5,331 nucleotides of DNA from Erysipelothrix sp. (GCA_012512495.1 JAAZEC010000053.1:1-5331), one strand, 5' to 3'. Positions 1 through 5,331 are shown, counted from the stretch's first letter. Translations and numbers: made by a program. Notes: generated by a model from the sequence alone, not told the origin.

Positions 1-1238
1 AATGCTTCAGCTGTTTTCTCCAACTTGCCCTCATTGACCTTACGGTATTGAACAGGTAGGAACTGGCTAATCAGATTCATCGGTAGATCCACATTGTTAA
101 GGTTAGAAAGAAGCTTATTAATCGCTTCATCCACCTTCTCATGAGGAAGGTAGTAACGAGCCCTATCAGAGAATGAGAAAGCACGCTTCATAGCTAATTG
201 ACCCTCATCACCATGGTAATAAGGCTTCCATGAACCTGGATTTTCTAACATAACTTCTTCCAGTGTTTCAATGAACTTGCCTTGTTGCTCTGGGTTGATG
301 AGTTGCTTCTCAATATAACTCAAAGCAAAGAGAGCTTCTCTATAAGCAAACGTCAAACCAGGGCCAACCTTAAGAATCGCAATACCATCTTCTACCATTT
401 GTTTCAAATGGTACTTCGATTGGTAATCAGTCGAGTGGCCTTCAAATACAATCGGCGCAAACTTATCAAGTGAATCAGTCAGATCCTTAGCAGCGTCACG
501 ATTGTAGAAATCAACCTTCTCATCACCATATTCAACTCCTGGTTGTACAACGACACCCACGACCTGTTCGAAAACATGTCCTACGCCATGACTTTCTAAT
601 TGGTGTTTAAACTCTTCAACGGTAGCGCTAAAATCTTCCACAGTTGTAACTTGCATCTCTTCGGCTTCAGTAGCTCCACCAGGAATTGGCACTTCACTAC
701 CAATGATATAAGCCAAACGAGGAGCCTCAGAATTCTCTTTCAATAAATCCTGATAAGCTGCTTCCGTTACTTGAATCAACTCAGCAGCCCGGCGAGCAAT
801 CGTTGAGGTTGCTAAAGGTTCAGTCGTAGAATCACTAGCCACCCGCATACTCGTATCAATATGCATCTTCGTGAAGCCAGCCAAAACATATTCTCTAACC
901 AAAGTCCTAGCCTCAGCCATTGCCTTTTCCTCATCATACTTAATGAAGGTCAAAGGTCCCAGGTGGTCTCCACCAAGGATAACTCTCGATAAATCAATAT
1001 CGACTTCCTTCGCCAACGCATGAACCATGTTGAAGAAATCCTTAGGTTTCATTCCAGTATAGCCACCATATTGGTCGACTTGATTCGCCGTAGCCTCAAT
1101 GACAGCAGTCGTATTGGTTTCCTTAGCCTTAATGAGTACTTCTCTAATAACAGATTCATTGGCCGTACAAGCAGAATAGACACCCATTTCCTCGCTGGTC
1201 TTTCTATTCTTCAGTAATTCAATTAAACGGTTTTCCAT
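1..1238 (-). CDS. kbaZ: Class II D-tagatose-bisphosphate aldolase, non-catalytic subunit (GatZ/KbaZ family), 3' end missing
   Basis: The reading frame is open from an ATG at 1238 to the left edge: 412 codons visible and no stop. E. coli GatZ and KbaZ are roughly 420-426 residues, so probably only a short C-terminal tail is missing. Family hallmarks seen in my translation are GVYSACTANESV (19-30), EATANQVDQYGGYTGM (48-63), the GGDHLGP motif (89-95), HIDTS (126-130), GSEVPIPGG (180-188), EGHSTDYQ (266-273) and KVGPGLTFAYREALFAL (290-306). In enterobacteria this protein supports the class II aldolase GatY/KbaY, which splits tagatose-1,6-bisphosphate into glyceraldehyde-3-P and dihydroxyacetone-P; older annotation called it a tagatose-6-P kinase. 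It is soluble and cytoplasmic. It is the fourth gene after agaS, 8 bases after the yajC-like stop, and fits downstream processing of tagatose-6-P. No catalytic partner is visible here, so a stand-alone sugar-phosphate 4-epimerase role, described for some relatives, is an alternative. Family assignment is firm; the exact reaction is inferred. Confidence 0.95.
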   Translation of the reverse strand, partial: MENRLIELLKNRKTSEEMGVYSACTANESVIREVLIKAKETNTTAVIEATANQVDQYGGYTGMKPKDFFNMVHALAKEVDIDLSRVILGGDHLGPLTFIKYDEEKAMAEARTLVREYVLAGFTKMHIDTSMRVASDSTTEPLATSTIARRAAELIQVTEAAYQDLLKENSEAPRLAYIIGSEVPIPGGATEAEEMQVTTVEDFSATVEEFKHQLESHGVGHVFEQVVGVVVQPGVEYGDEKVDFYNRDAAKDLTDSLDKFAPIVFEGHSTDYQSKYHLKQMVEDGIAILKVGPGLTFAYREALFALSYIEKQLINPEQQGKFIETLEEVMLENPGSWKPYYHGDEGQLAMKRAFSFSDRARYYLPHEKVDEAINKLLSNLNNVDLPMNLISQFLPVQYRKVNEGKLEKTAEA

Positions 1239-1242
1239 TTCT

Positions 1243-1248
1243 CCTCCT
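1243..1248 (-). promoter_or_regulatory. Ribosome binding site of the kbaZ-type gene, overlapping the yajC-like stop codon
   Basis: Read on the minus strand the sequence is AGGAGG followed by AGAA and ATG, a perfect Shine-Dalgarno core at the short spacing of 4 bases (5 if AGGAG is the pairing core). Its first bases share positions with the TAG stop of the preceding YajC-like gene (1249-1247), so ribosomes finishing that gene sit on this site. It decides the ATG at 1238 as the start. Confidence 0.8.
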
Positions 1249-1522
1249 ATTTTTCTATCGCCGAAATCGCATACCTGGAGACAGTAATGATCGCTCCTGA
1301 TTTGATTTCAATATCGGCCGTCGTTTCATCTAACGATCTGATCGTTCCATAAAGACCATTCGAAAATGAGACCTTGTTACCGACCTTTAAATCGACATGT
1401 AACTGTTCAAAATACTTTCTTCTCTTCTTAACATTAAAATAGTTGATAACTTGCATCACCAGCATACCCACTGTGATAAGAACAATCAGCGAGATAGATG
1501 AATAAAGTAGATTCTCCCACAT
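1247..1522 (-). CDS. yajC: YajC-like single-pass membrane protein encoded in the PTS/amino-sugar operon
   Basis: This 91-residue protein has the YajC layout. An N-terminal hydrophobic helix (about 8-28) is followed by a basic stretch (VKKRRK, 31-36), then a small beta-rich domain with L-x-x-G-x-x-V (45-51), GLYGTI (56-61), an IEI-x-x-G segment (71-76) and the conserved VSRYAIS (80-86). YajC is an accessory subunit of the SecDF-YajC part of the Sec translocase and is normally encoded with secDF or tgt. Here it lies between EIIA and the GatZ-type gene. YajC-like genes also occur in streptococcal mannose-family PTS clusters for glycosaminoglycan-derived sugars, so it is likely an operon-specific paralogue, perhaps helping membrane insertion or stability of the PTS EIIC/EIID; that role is inference. 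Its ATG shares one base with the EIIA stop (TAATG), which implies translational coupling. The upstream AGGGAG is about 10 bases from the start. Confidence 0.88.
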   Translation of the reverse strand: MWENLLYSSISLIVLITVGMLVMQVINYFNVKKRRKYFEQLHVDLKVGNKVSFSNGLYGTIRSLDETTADIEIKSGAIITVSRYAISAIEK

Positions 1523-1959
1523 TAGATTCCATCTCCCTCTTCGACTTCATAGTCATTAACTTCAATGCTTTCGACCAACTGGACTTGTTCTTTCCCAGTA
1601 GCTTCGGAAGCTTTCGCAAAATCTAATACATTATCTGCCGACAAGCGTGAGAACGCAGCATCAATCAACATCCCCAAGTTAGTCCCCGCAAGCACGTAGA
1701 CATTCTCATGACTCTGAGCCAACATCAACGCCGTCTTAAACGGAGTACCACCAAATAAATCGGTATAGATAAGGACGCCTTCACAAGTTTCCTTAAGCTT
1801 CACGATTGCTGACTCAATATCCTCACTAATGGTCTCAAGCGGATTTTCCTCAAGGAAATCAACAATTTCAATATTGTCTTGTTTACCCGCAATCATCTCT
1901 AGTGATGAGGCAAGACCACTAGCAAACTGTGCGTGACCGCTAACGATAATTCCAATCAT
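1522..1959 (-). CDS. agaF: PTS system mannose/fructose/sorbose-family EIIA component, probably for N-acetylgalactosamine/galactosamine
   Basis: At 145 residues this is a free-standing EIIA-Man domain. The N-terminus MIGIIVSGHAQFASGL places the phosphorylated histidine at His9. The loop YTDLFGGTPF (65-74) carries Asp67 at the position of the conserved active-site aspartate of this family, and AGTNLGMLIDA (91-101) follows. The protein takes phosphate from HPr and passes it to a separate EIIB, which phosphorylates sugar as it enters through EIIC/EIID; it acts in the cytoplasm. No EIIB, EIIC or EIID is visible, so they must lie past the left edge or elsewhere. The name agaF rests on the agaS and GatZ-type neighbours; the sequence alone does not give the sugar. 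The start is supported by AAGGAG 7 bases upstream, and the ATG overlaps the agaS stop by four bases (ATGA). The C-terminal end is acidic (EVEEGDGI). Confidence 0.93.
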   Translation of the reverse strand: MIGIIVSGHAQFASGLASSLEMIAGKQDNIEIVDFLEENPLETISEDIESAIVKLKETCEGVLIYTDLFGGTPFKTALMLAQSHENVYVLAGTNLGMLIDAAFSRLSADNVLDFAKASEATGKEQVQLVESIEVNDYEVEEGDGI

Positions 1960-3128
1960 TTCGATTCTCCTTCATAGTCATAGAGCGTAACTCCTTGTAC
2001 GACCCGGTTGACAATTCCTGATGGGAACGGATTATCCGGTGTTTTATTCAATTGTAGTGATTTAAGAACCGAGAAGCTCTGAGCCACTAGCACATAAACC
2101 AAACCAAGCAAATCATCACCCACTAAAGTATCATGAGCGATTACATAGTCCGCATCCTTGAAGTGATCCTTGTGTTGTTCTGTCGTGACCACTAACACCT
2201 TCGCTAGTTTATTACCCGAAATCTCATCAAACAGGTCCTTATCATAGCGGAAGGTGTACTCGCTTTGTGAAGTGTAAAGTACAACGAGAGTATTGTCATT
2301 CAAGAAGGATTTAGGGCCATGTCTGAAACCAAGAGAGCTATCAAACAAGGAAGCAACCTCACCAGTAGTCAGTTCCAACATCTTAAGTGCTGACTCCTGA
2401 GCGAACCCTTTATAGTTGTTAGAGCCAAGGTAAACAATTCTCTCAAAATCGAAAGTAGACACGATCTCATTCACTGTTTGAACTTCTTTCGCGAAGTAAT
2501 TGTCTGCCAGTCTAACCAATTCATTGACCAGTTGTTTGTTCTCCTCAAACTTGTCCAAAGTCAACGCTAGGTATGCTGCTAAGACCATGTTGCTATAGGA
2601 TGATGTCATGGCAAAGCTTTGATCATGAGTTTCCTCAGGTAAGTTAATCGCAAAGATCTTGGACTTGTCTGACTTGAACTGAGCCAACTGTCCATTAGCA
2701 TTACAAGTAACCACTAAATGATAGAGGTCATCAACGATAGCCTCGGCGTGATTAACCGCACCAATAGACTCAGGGCTATTACCAGAACGACCAAAACTAA
2801 TGAGTAGAGTTGGAGTATCCTTCTCAAGATATAGATCAGGATTGCTGACGATGAGCGTCGTCGCAACACTATCGATCATGAAGTCATAACGTCTTCTTAG
2901 GACATCAATCAATGAGTTCCCCACGAACTCAGAAGTTCCTGCCCCACTGAAAATGATGCGATGTTTCGGATGGCTCATAAAGTCTGTCATAAAGGCATCA
3001 AGTTCTTGTTTGTGTTCCTCTATAATACGAACTGTTTTCTTCCAAGTCGCTGGTTGTTGCTTAATTTCATTCACCGTATGAAAAGCTTTTATTTCTTTTA
3101 GCTTCTCTTGATTAAAATCGAATAACAT
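1956..3128 (-). CDS. agaS: AgaS-type SIS-domain galactosamine-6-phosphate deaminase/isomerase
   Basis: This 390-residue protein has two SIS (sugar isomerase) domains, as in E. coli AgaS (about 384 residues). The first SIS carries SGAGTSEFVGNS (61-72) and SFGRSGNSPES (111-121), the phosphosugar-binding serine/threonine loops. The second carries YLGSNNYKGFAQESALKMLE (233-252) and GFRHGPKSF (267-275). The tail TPDNPFPSGIVNRVVQGV (363-380) is typical of AgaS rather than of GlmS-like isomerases. AgaS converts galactosamine-6-P to tagatose-6-P plus ammonia in the cytoplasm. It is the first gene of the minus-strand operon, preceded by a clear promoter and AAGGAGG, and its stop overlaps the EIIA start. 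The operon pairs it with PTS uptake and a tagatose-bisphosphate aldolase subunit, the classical GalNAc/GalN route. A different amino-sugar phosphate is possible but less likely. No defect is seen. Confidence 0.94.
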   Translation of the reverse strand: MLFDFNQEKLKEIKAFHTVNEIKQQPATWKKTVRIIEEHKQELDAFMTDFMSHPKHRIIFSGAGTSEFVGNSLIDVLRRRYDFMIDSVATTLIVSNPDLYLEKDTPTLLISFGRSGNSPESIGAVNHAEAIVDDLYHLVVTCNANGQLAQFKSDKSKIFAINLPEETHDQSFAMTSSYSNMVLAAYLALTLDKFEENKQLVNELVRLADNYFAKEVQTVNEIVSTFDFERIVYLGSNNYKGFAQESALKMLELTTGEVASLFDSSLGFRHGPKSFLNDNTLVVLYTSQSEYTFRYDKDLFDEISGNKLAKVLVVTTEQHKDHFKDADYVIAHDTLVGDDLLGLVYVLVAQSFSVLKSLQLNKTPDNPFPSGIVNRVVQGVTLYDYEGESK

Positions 3129-3133
3129 AAGTT

Positions 3134-3140
3134 CCTCCTT
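3134..3140 (-). promoter_or_regulatory. Strong ribosome binding site of agaS
   Basis: The minus strand reads AAGGAGG, then AACTT, then the ATG at 3128. This is a full Shine-Dalgarno at a 5-base spacing and supports that start over internal ATGs. Confidence 0.85.
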
Positions 3141-3154
3141 ATTTTTACACCACT

Positions 3155-3183
3155 ATTATACCAATAACGAGTATTGTTATCAC
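3155..3183 (-). promoter_or_regulatory. Extended -10 sigma-A promoter of the agaS operon
   Basis: On the minus strand a perfect TATAAT (3160-3155) is preceded by TGG, giving an extended -10 (TGn). A 17-base spacer separates it from GTGATA (3183-3178), a 4-of-6 match to TTGACA. Transcription would begin near 3148, leaving a leader of about 20 bases. The weak -35 lies inside the palindrome at 3176-3190, as expected for a promoter controlled at that site. Confidence 0.75.
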
Positions 3184-3190
3184 TGATAAC
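3176..3190. promoter_or_regulatory. Perfect 15-base palindrome over the agaS -35, likely operator
   Basis: GTTATCACTGATAAC is a 7-base perfect inverted repeat around a single central C. A further half-site, ATAAC at 3164-3168, lies in the promoter spacer and pairs with GTTAT at 3176-3180 as a second, looser inverted repeat. A protein bound here would block the -35 of the agaS promoter. The size and symmetry suit a dimeric regulator such as a GntR- or LacI-type protein; no regulator gene is in the window, so the family is not determined. It may also affect the divergent gene, whose promoter begins 46 bases to the right. Confidence 0.6.
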
Positions 3191-3197
3191 CCTTGCA
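3184..3197 (-). promoter_or_regulatory. Weak cre-like sequence upstream of the agaS promoter
   Basis: On the minus strand TGCAAGGGTTATCA matches the CcpA cre consensus TGWAANCGNTNWCA at 9 of 11 specified positions. It lies directly upstream of the -35 and overlaps the palindrome. Catabolite control would be expected for such an operon. However, the core CG is GG here and part of the match is supplied by the palindrome, so this is a low-confidence call. Confidence 0.25.
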
Positions 3198-3218
3198 ACT
3201 TTTAACATTCTTTGTGTC

Positions 3219-3234
3219 TAAAATAGCAATTTTA
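3219..3234. repeat. AT-rich perfect inverted repeat next to the rightward promoter
   Basis: TAAAATAGCAATTTTA consists of 6-base perfect arms around AGCA. It ends one base before the -35 of the rightward promoter (3236). It could be an operator or simply an AT-rich UP-type element; low sequence complexity makes a chance origin possible. Confidence 0.35.
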
Positions 3235-3235
3235 A

Positions 3236-3264
3236 TTTACAAAAGGTACATAATACACTATTAT
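3236..3264 (+). promoter_or_regulatory. Sigma-A promoter of the membrane protein gene (and perhaps the GNAT gene)
   Basis: TTTACA (3236-3241, 5 of 6) and TATTAT (3259-3264, 5 of 6) are separated by exactly 17 bases. Transcription would begin near 3271, leaving about 18 bases of purine-rich leader before the ATG at 3289. No terminator is seen before the GNAT gene, so this promoter may serve both genes. Confidence 0.65.
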
Positions 3265-3288
3265 TGAGTAAGAGAAAGAGAGAACCTT

Positions 3289-3798
3289 ATGAATTTCAAC
3301 AATTTACTCGCACAAATTTTTAAAGATAAACGCAACCAGACCATCTATTACCGACCAACAAACAAGACTGCTTATTTAGTACCTCAAGCAGAAGAAAGAA
3401 AAGTTAATGCCTTCCACCACCGCATGCTCTTAAGCATCGCCGTAGGAGCCGCCTTCTATTCCTTCTTCGCCAACCAATTGATCGGTGCTATTGCCATCTC
3501 AGTCGTGCTCTATCTTGCCTTTACCTATTGGTTCTTCAAGAAGATCCTACCACGCCTAACAACCTTCCCTAACTATAACCTAGAAGCGAACCTACCAGCA
3601 CAACCAGACAAGGATCCAAGAAGGATCTTACTCGTCGGTATCGCCTACATGGTGCTATCAGTACTGTTGATTGTCTCCCTGTTCATCTATGATAACACGA
3701 ACACCGAAAGAGCACTCTATATCGTCTTCGCACTTTTCGGACTGGGCTTAGGCTTCCATAACTTGTCTACCTATTTACTATTCAAAAGAAAGAAGTGA
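3289..3798 (+). CDS. Four-helix integral membrane protein of unknown function
   Basis: I do not recognise the family of this 169-residue protein. A polar, basic N-terminus of about 45 residues (with YYRPTNKTAYLVP, 20-32) precedes two hydrophobic helices (about 46-61 and 64-83). A basic/polar loop rich in proline follows (84-111, including KKILPRL and QPDKDPRR), then two more helices (about 112-133 and 141-160) and a basic tail (FKRKK). The positive-inside rule puts the N-terminus, the central loop and the C-terminus all in the cytoplasm, with short outside turns. There is no signal peptide, no cysteine and no catalytic motif that I can see. It is transcribed divergently from agaS across a shared 160-base regulatory region and points toward the GNAT gene 94 bases downstream. 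The Shine-Dalgarno is weak (AGAGAAAGAGAG); the start is chosen because it is the first ATG of the frame and sits just after the promoter. The gene is probably real given its length and its four-helix pattern. Confidence 0.8.
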   Translation: MNFNNLLAQIFKDKRNQTIYYRPTNKTAYLVPQAEERKVNAFHHRMLLSIAVGAAFYSFFANQLIGAIAISVVLYLAFTYWFFKKILPRLTTFPNYNLEANLPAQPDKDPRRILLVGIAYMVLSVLLIVSLFIYDNTNTERALYIVFALFGLGLGFHNLSTYLLFKRKK

Positions 3799-3802
3799 TT
3801 TC

Positions 3803-3847
3803 ATGTTTTTAACTAACAGAATTTCGCCAAGCAGAGCTAGTCGATAA
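3803..3847 (+). other. Possible 14-codon leader ORF before the GNAT gene
   Basis: An ATG four bases after the membrane-protein stop opens a frame for MFLTNRISPSRASR and ends at TAA (3845-3847). The stop coincides with the end of the left arm of the hairpin at 3837-3880. The upstream AAGAAGTGA is only a weak ribosome site, though ribosomes ending the preceding gene could reinitiate. A short frame like this can occur by chance; its placement is the only argument for it. Confidence 0.2.
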
Positions 3848-3887
3848 TCTGTTTAGGCTAAGTTCTCTTTATCGACTTAGAAACGGA
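3837..3887 (+). promoter_or_regulatory. Two mutually exclusive RNA hairpins in the GNAT gene leader
   Basis: Hairpin A pairs AGTCGATAA (3839-3847) perfectly with TTATCGACT (3869-3877); the match extends to CTA/TTAG with a one-base bulge. Hairpin B pairs TCTGTTT (3848-3854) with AAACGGA (3881-3887, one G-U pair) and CTAAGT (3858-3863) with ACTTAG (3875-3880), with a three-base bulge between. A and B share bases 3875-3880, so they compete. B would bury the GGA (3885-3887) that is the only Shine-Dalgarno-like core 5 bases before the GNAT ATG, while A leaves it free. No T-run follows, so this is not a terminator. The pairings are found by eye; regulatory function is inference. Confidence 0.4.
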
Positions 3888-3892
3888 CGACT

Positions 3893-5331
3893 ATGATCAC
3901 CATTAAAGAAACAACCCTCAAAGATCTACCTTTTGTGCGCCTTCTTTGGAACAACGGAGAAGTCCTCAAATGGGCCGGTTTTCCCGAGGGACTCAATCAA
4001 TCCCAACAAGACATGATCCAATGGTTCAACGGCCTTAAGGAAAACGAATTTCATTACAGTATCTACGACGAAATGAGTAATTACTGCGGTGAAACTTTTT
4101 TCAGAACACTAGCGACTCATACCCAGATGGACATCAAACTCATGCCCGAAGTCCAAAACAAGGGCATCGGTGCCTATGCTCTATCTTTCGCTATGGAACA
4201 AGCTTTTAAGAAAAATCCTGAAGCCAAACTAATAGTGGACCCACAGAACGGGAACACCAAAGCACACCAGCTCTACTTAAAGCTAGGTTACACACTTTCC
4301 ACTATCCAAGAGACACCAGGACACACCAACTACGAGTGTTCACTCCAACAGTTCAAGCCCTACCACTATGTCACTATCAGACCCATCGTAGAGAGCGATT
4401 TAGAAACCATCTGGCAAATGACAGACAAAGAGGAACACTATTGGTGGCAGGACTGGGATGGCCCCTACTTCCCCAAGAGCCAACCATTGAGCTTAGATGA
4501 ATTCAAGGAAAGGTATCGCACAAGCTACCTCAACCCTGACCACAAACACCTGATCCTAGACAATGGTCAACCGGCAGGATTCTTGACTGCTTACTATGAG
4601 GATGACAAGACACGCTGGTTGGAAATGGGCATCATCCTCTTCGAGGAACACAAAACCTCACAAGGCATCGGGTCCAAAGCTATCAAGCTGTGGCAAAGAT
4701 ACCTCTTCAATCACCACCCAGTGGAAAGGGTCGGCCTCACCACTTGGTCTGGCAATATTAGGATGATGAAAGCCGCCATCAACTGTGGAATGAAGCTTGA
4801 AGCACGCATCCGTAAGGTAAGATACTATCAAGGGATCTACTATGATTCAATCAAGTACGGAATCCTACGGGATGAGTTCAACCTCATGGAGCGATGGCAC
4901 GTGTCAATCGTCCATAGTGATGAGGAGAAACGTAACATCTCAAGGTCAATTCTTCATTCACTACCCCAATGGTTCGGCATCCCCGAAGCTACTCAGGACT
5001 ATATCGATGATAGCTCACAGATGGTGATGGCTGTGATTAAGGAACAGGATCAAGCGTTAGGTTTTATCGCTCTGAATCCTACTTCCCAGAACACCCTGGA
5101 CATCCATGTCATGGGCGTGTTACCACAGGCACATCGCCAACAAGTCGGTAGTCGACTGATTCAATTCTCAGAGACCTACGCTCGTCAACACCATTATCAA
5201 TTGTTACAGGTTAAGACGCTAGATGAGACTCACCCAGATCCAAATTATCAGAAAACCCGAATCTTCTACCAGAAGGTCGGCTTCTTGAAACTGGAATCTT
5301 TCCCTGAGCTGTGGGATAAACAGAACCCATG
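3893..5331 (+). CDS. Three tandem GNAT acetyltransferase domains in one polypeptide, 3' end missing
   Basis: The frame is open for 479 codons to the right edge; a TAG at 3878-3880 makes the ATG at 3893 the only nearby start. Domain 1 (about 1-150) is a RimJ/RimL-like GNAT with LWNNGEVLKWAGFP (18-31), YCGETFF (64-70), the acetyl-CoA motif QNKGIG (88-93) and AHQLYLKLGY (124-133). Domain 2 (about 158-330) is a second RimJ/RimL-like type with SQGIG (256-260), TTWSGNIRMMKAA (283-295) and RYYQGIYYDSIKYGILRDE (310-328). Domain 3 (about 336-479) resembles small free-standing GNATs, with LPQWFGIPEA (357-366), MGVLPQAHRQQVGSRL (407-422), QVKTLDET (439-446), TRIFYQKVGF (455-464) and FPELWDKQNP (470-479). 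It should end within a few codons past the edge. GNATs move an acetyl group from acetyl-CoA to an amine; substrates are unknown. Ordinary GNATs are 140-190 residues with one domain, so this is a fusion. A weak GGA is the only ribosome site. Confidence 0.88.
   Translation, partial: MITIKETTLKDLPFVRLLWNNGEVLKWAGFPEGLNQSQQDMIQWFNGLKENEFHYSIYDEMSNYCGETFFRTLATHTQMDIKLMPEVQNKGIGAYALSFAMEQAFKKNPEAKLIVDPQNGNTKAHQLYLKLGYTLSTIQETPGHTNYECSLQQFKPYHYVTIRPIVESDLETIWQMTDKEEHYWWQDWDGPYFPKSQPLSLDEFKERYRTSYLNPDHKHLILDNGQPAGFLTAYYEDDKTRWLEMGIILFEEHKTSQGIGSKAIKLWQRYLFNHHPVERVGLTTWSGNIRMMKAAINCGMKLEARIRKVRYYQGIYYDSIKYGILRDEFNLMERWHVSIVHSDEEKRNISRSILHSLPQWFGIPEATQDYIDDSSQMVMAVIKEQDQALGFIALNPTSQNTLDIHVMGVLPQAHRQQVGSRLIQFSETYARQHHYQLLQVKTLDETHPDPNYQKTRIFYQKVGFLKLESFPELWDKQNP

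Noticed and set aside
282..473. 63-codon plus-strand ORF
   Set aside because: It lies wholly antisense inside the GatZ-type gene, has no ribosome site and no recognisable domain; a shadow ORF.
1020..1217. 65-codon plus-strand ORF
   Set aside because: It is antisense to the N-terminal coding region of the GatZ-type gene, which has clear family motifs; a shadow.
1444..1450. TGATAAC within the yajC-like gene on the plus strand, matching an operator half-site
   Set aside because: Only one 7-base half is present without the symmetric partner; expected by chance, as is the similar half-site near 3690.
1434..1619. 61-codon minus-strand ORF across the yajC-EIIA junction
   Set aside because: It overlaps two well-supported genes in another frame and resembles nothing known.
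3843..3848. GATAAT as a -10 box of a separate GNAT promoter
   Set aside because: There is no acceptable -35 at 16-18 bases upstream (sequence around 3819-3826 is AT-rich and unlike TTGACA), and the bases are explained by the hairpin arm.
3837..3880. Hairpin read as a rho-independent terminator after the membrane protein gene
   Set aside because: The stem is AT-rich with a 21-base loop and is followed by TTAGAAACGG rather than a T-run.
4842..5027. 61-codon plus-strand ORF inside the GNAT gene
   Set aside because: It is in a different frame from the triple GNAT, which keeps convincing family motifs through this stretch.
3893..5331. Triple GNAT as a recent internal triplication
   Set aside because: The translated domains share only general fold motifs and no long identical stretches, and each resembles a different stand-alone GNAT type.
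1..5331. CRISPR arrays, tRNA or rRNA genes, insertion sequences
   Set aside because: No direct-repeat array, cloverleaf-like sequence, transposase frame or terminal inverted repeat pair was seen on either strand.

Overview
The window looks like a low-GC Gram-positive chromosome, most likely Lactobacillales. The reasons are strong AGGAGG-type ribosome binding sites, tightly packed translationally coupled genes, a mannose-family PTS EIIA next to a YajC-like gene (an arrangement known from streptococcal PTS loci), and consensus-like sigma-A promoters. The genus cannot be fixed from the sequence.

Bases 1-3128 (minus strand) hold the promoter-proximal part of an amino-sugar (galactosamine/N-acetylgalactosamine type) operon. 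The order in the direction of transcription is agaS (GalN-6-P deaminase/isomerase, double SIS), a mannose-family PTS EIIA, a short YajC-like membrane protein, and a GatZ/KbaZ-type tagatose-bisphosphate aldolase subunit that runs off the left edge. Gene junctions are a 4-base ATGA overlap, a 1-base TAATG overlap and an 8-base gap, so this is one transcription unit. The expected flow is PTS import as GalN-6-P or GalNAc-6-P, then AgaS to tagatose-6-P, then cleavage (or epimerisation) with the GatZ-type protein. EIIB, EIIC, EIID, the deacetylase, a tagatose-6-P kinase and the catalytic GatY/KbaY subunit are not in the window.

Bases 3129-3288 form a divergent intergenic region. It has an extended -10 promoter firing left into agaS, a perfect 15-base palindrome over its -35 (likely operator), a weak cre-like match, a second AT-rich inverted repeat, and a near-consensus promoter firing right.

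Bases 3289-5331 (plus strand) hold an unrecognised four-helix membrane protein of 169 residues, then a 94-base gap, then a large open frame cut by the right edge. This frame encodes three GNAT acetyltransferase domains in tandem, each resembling a different stand-alone GNAT type. The gap contains a possible 14-codon leader ORF and two mutually exclusive hairpins, one of which would cover the weak Shine-Dalgarno of the GNAT gene. That is the layout of a translational attenuator. The triple GNAT and this leader are the most unusual parts of the window.
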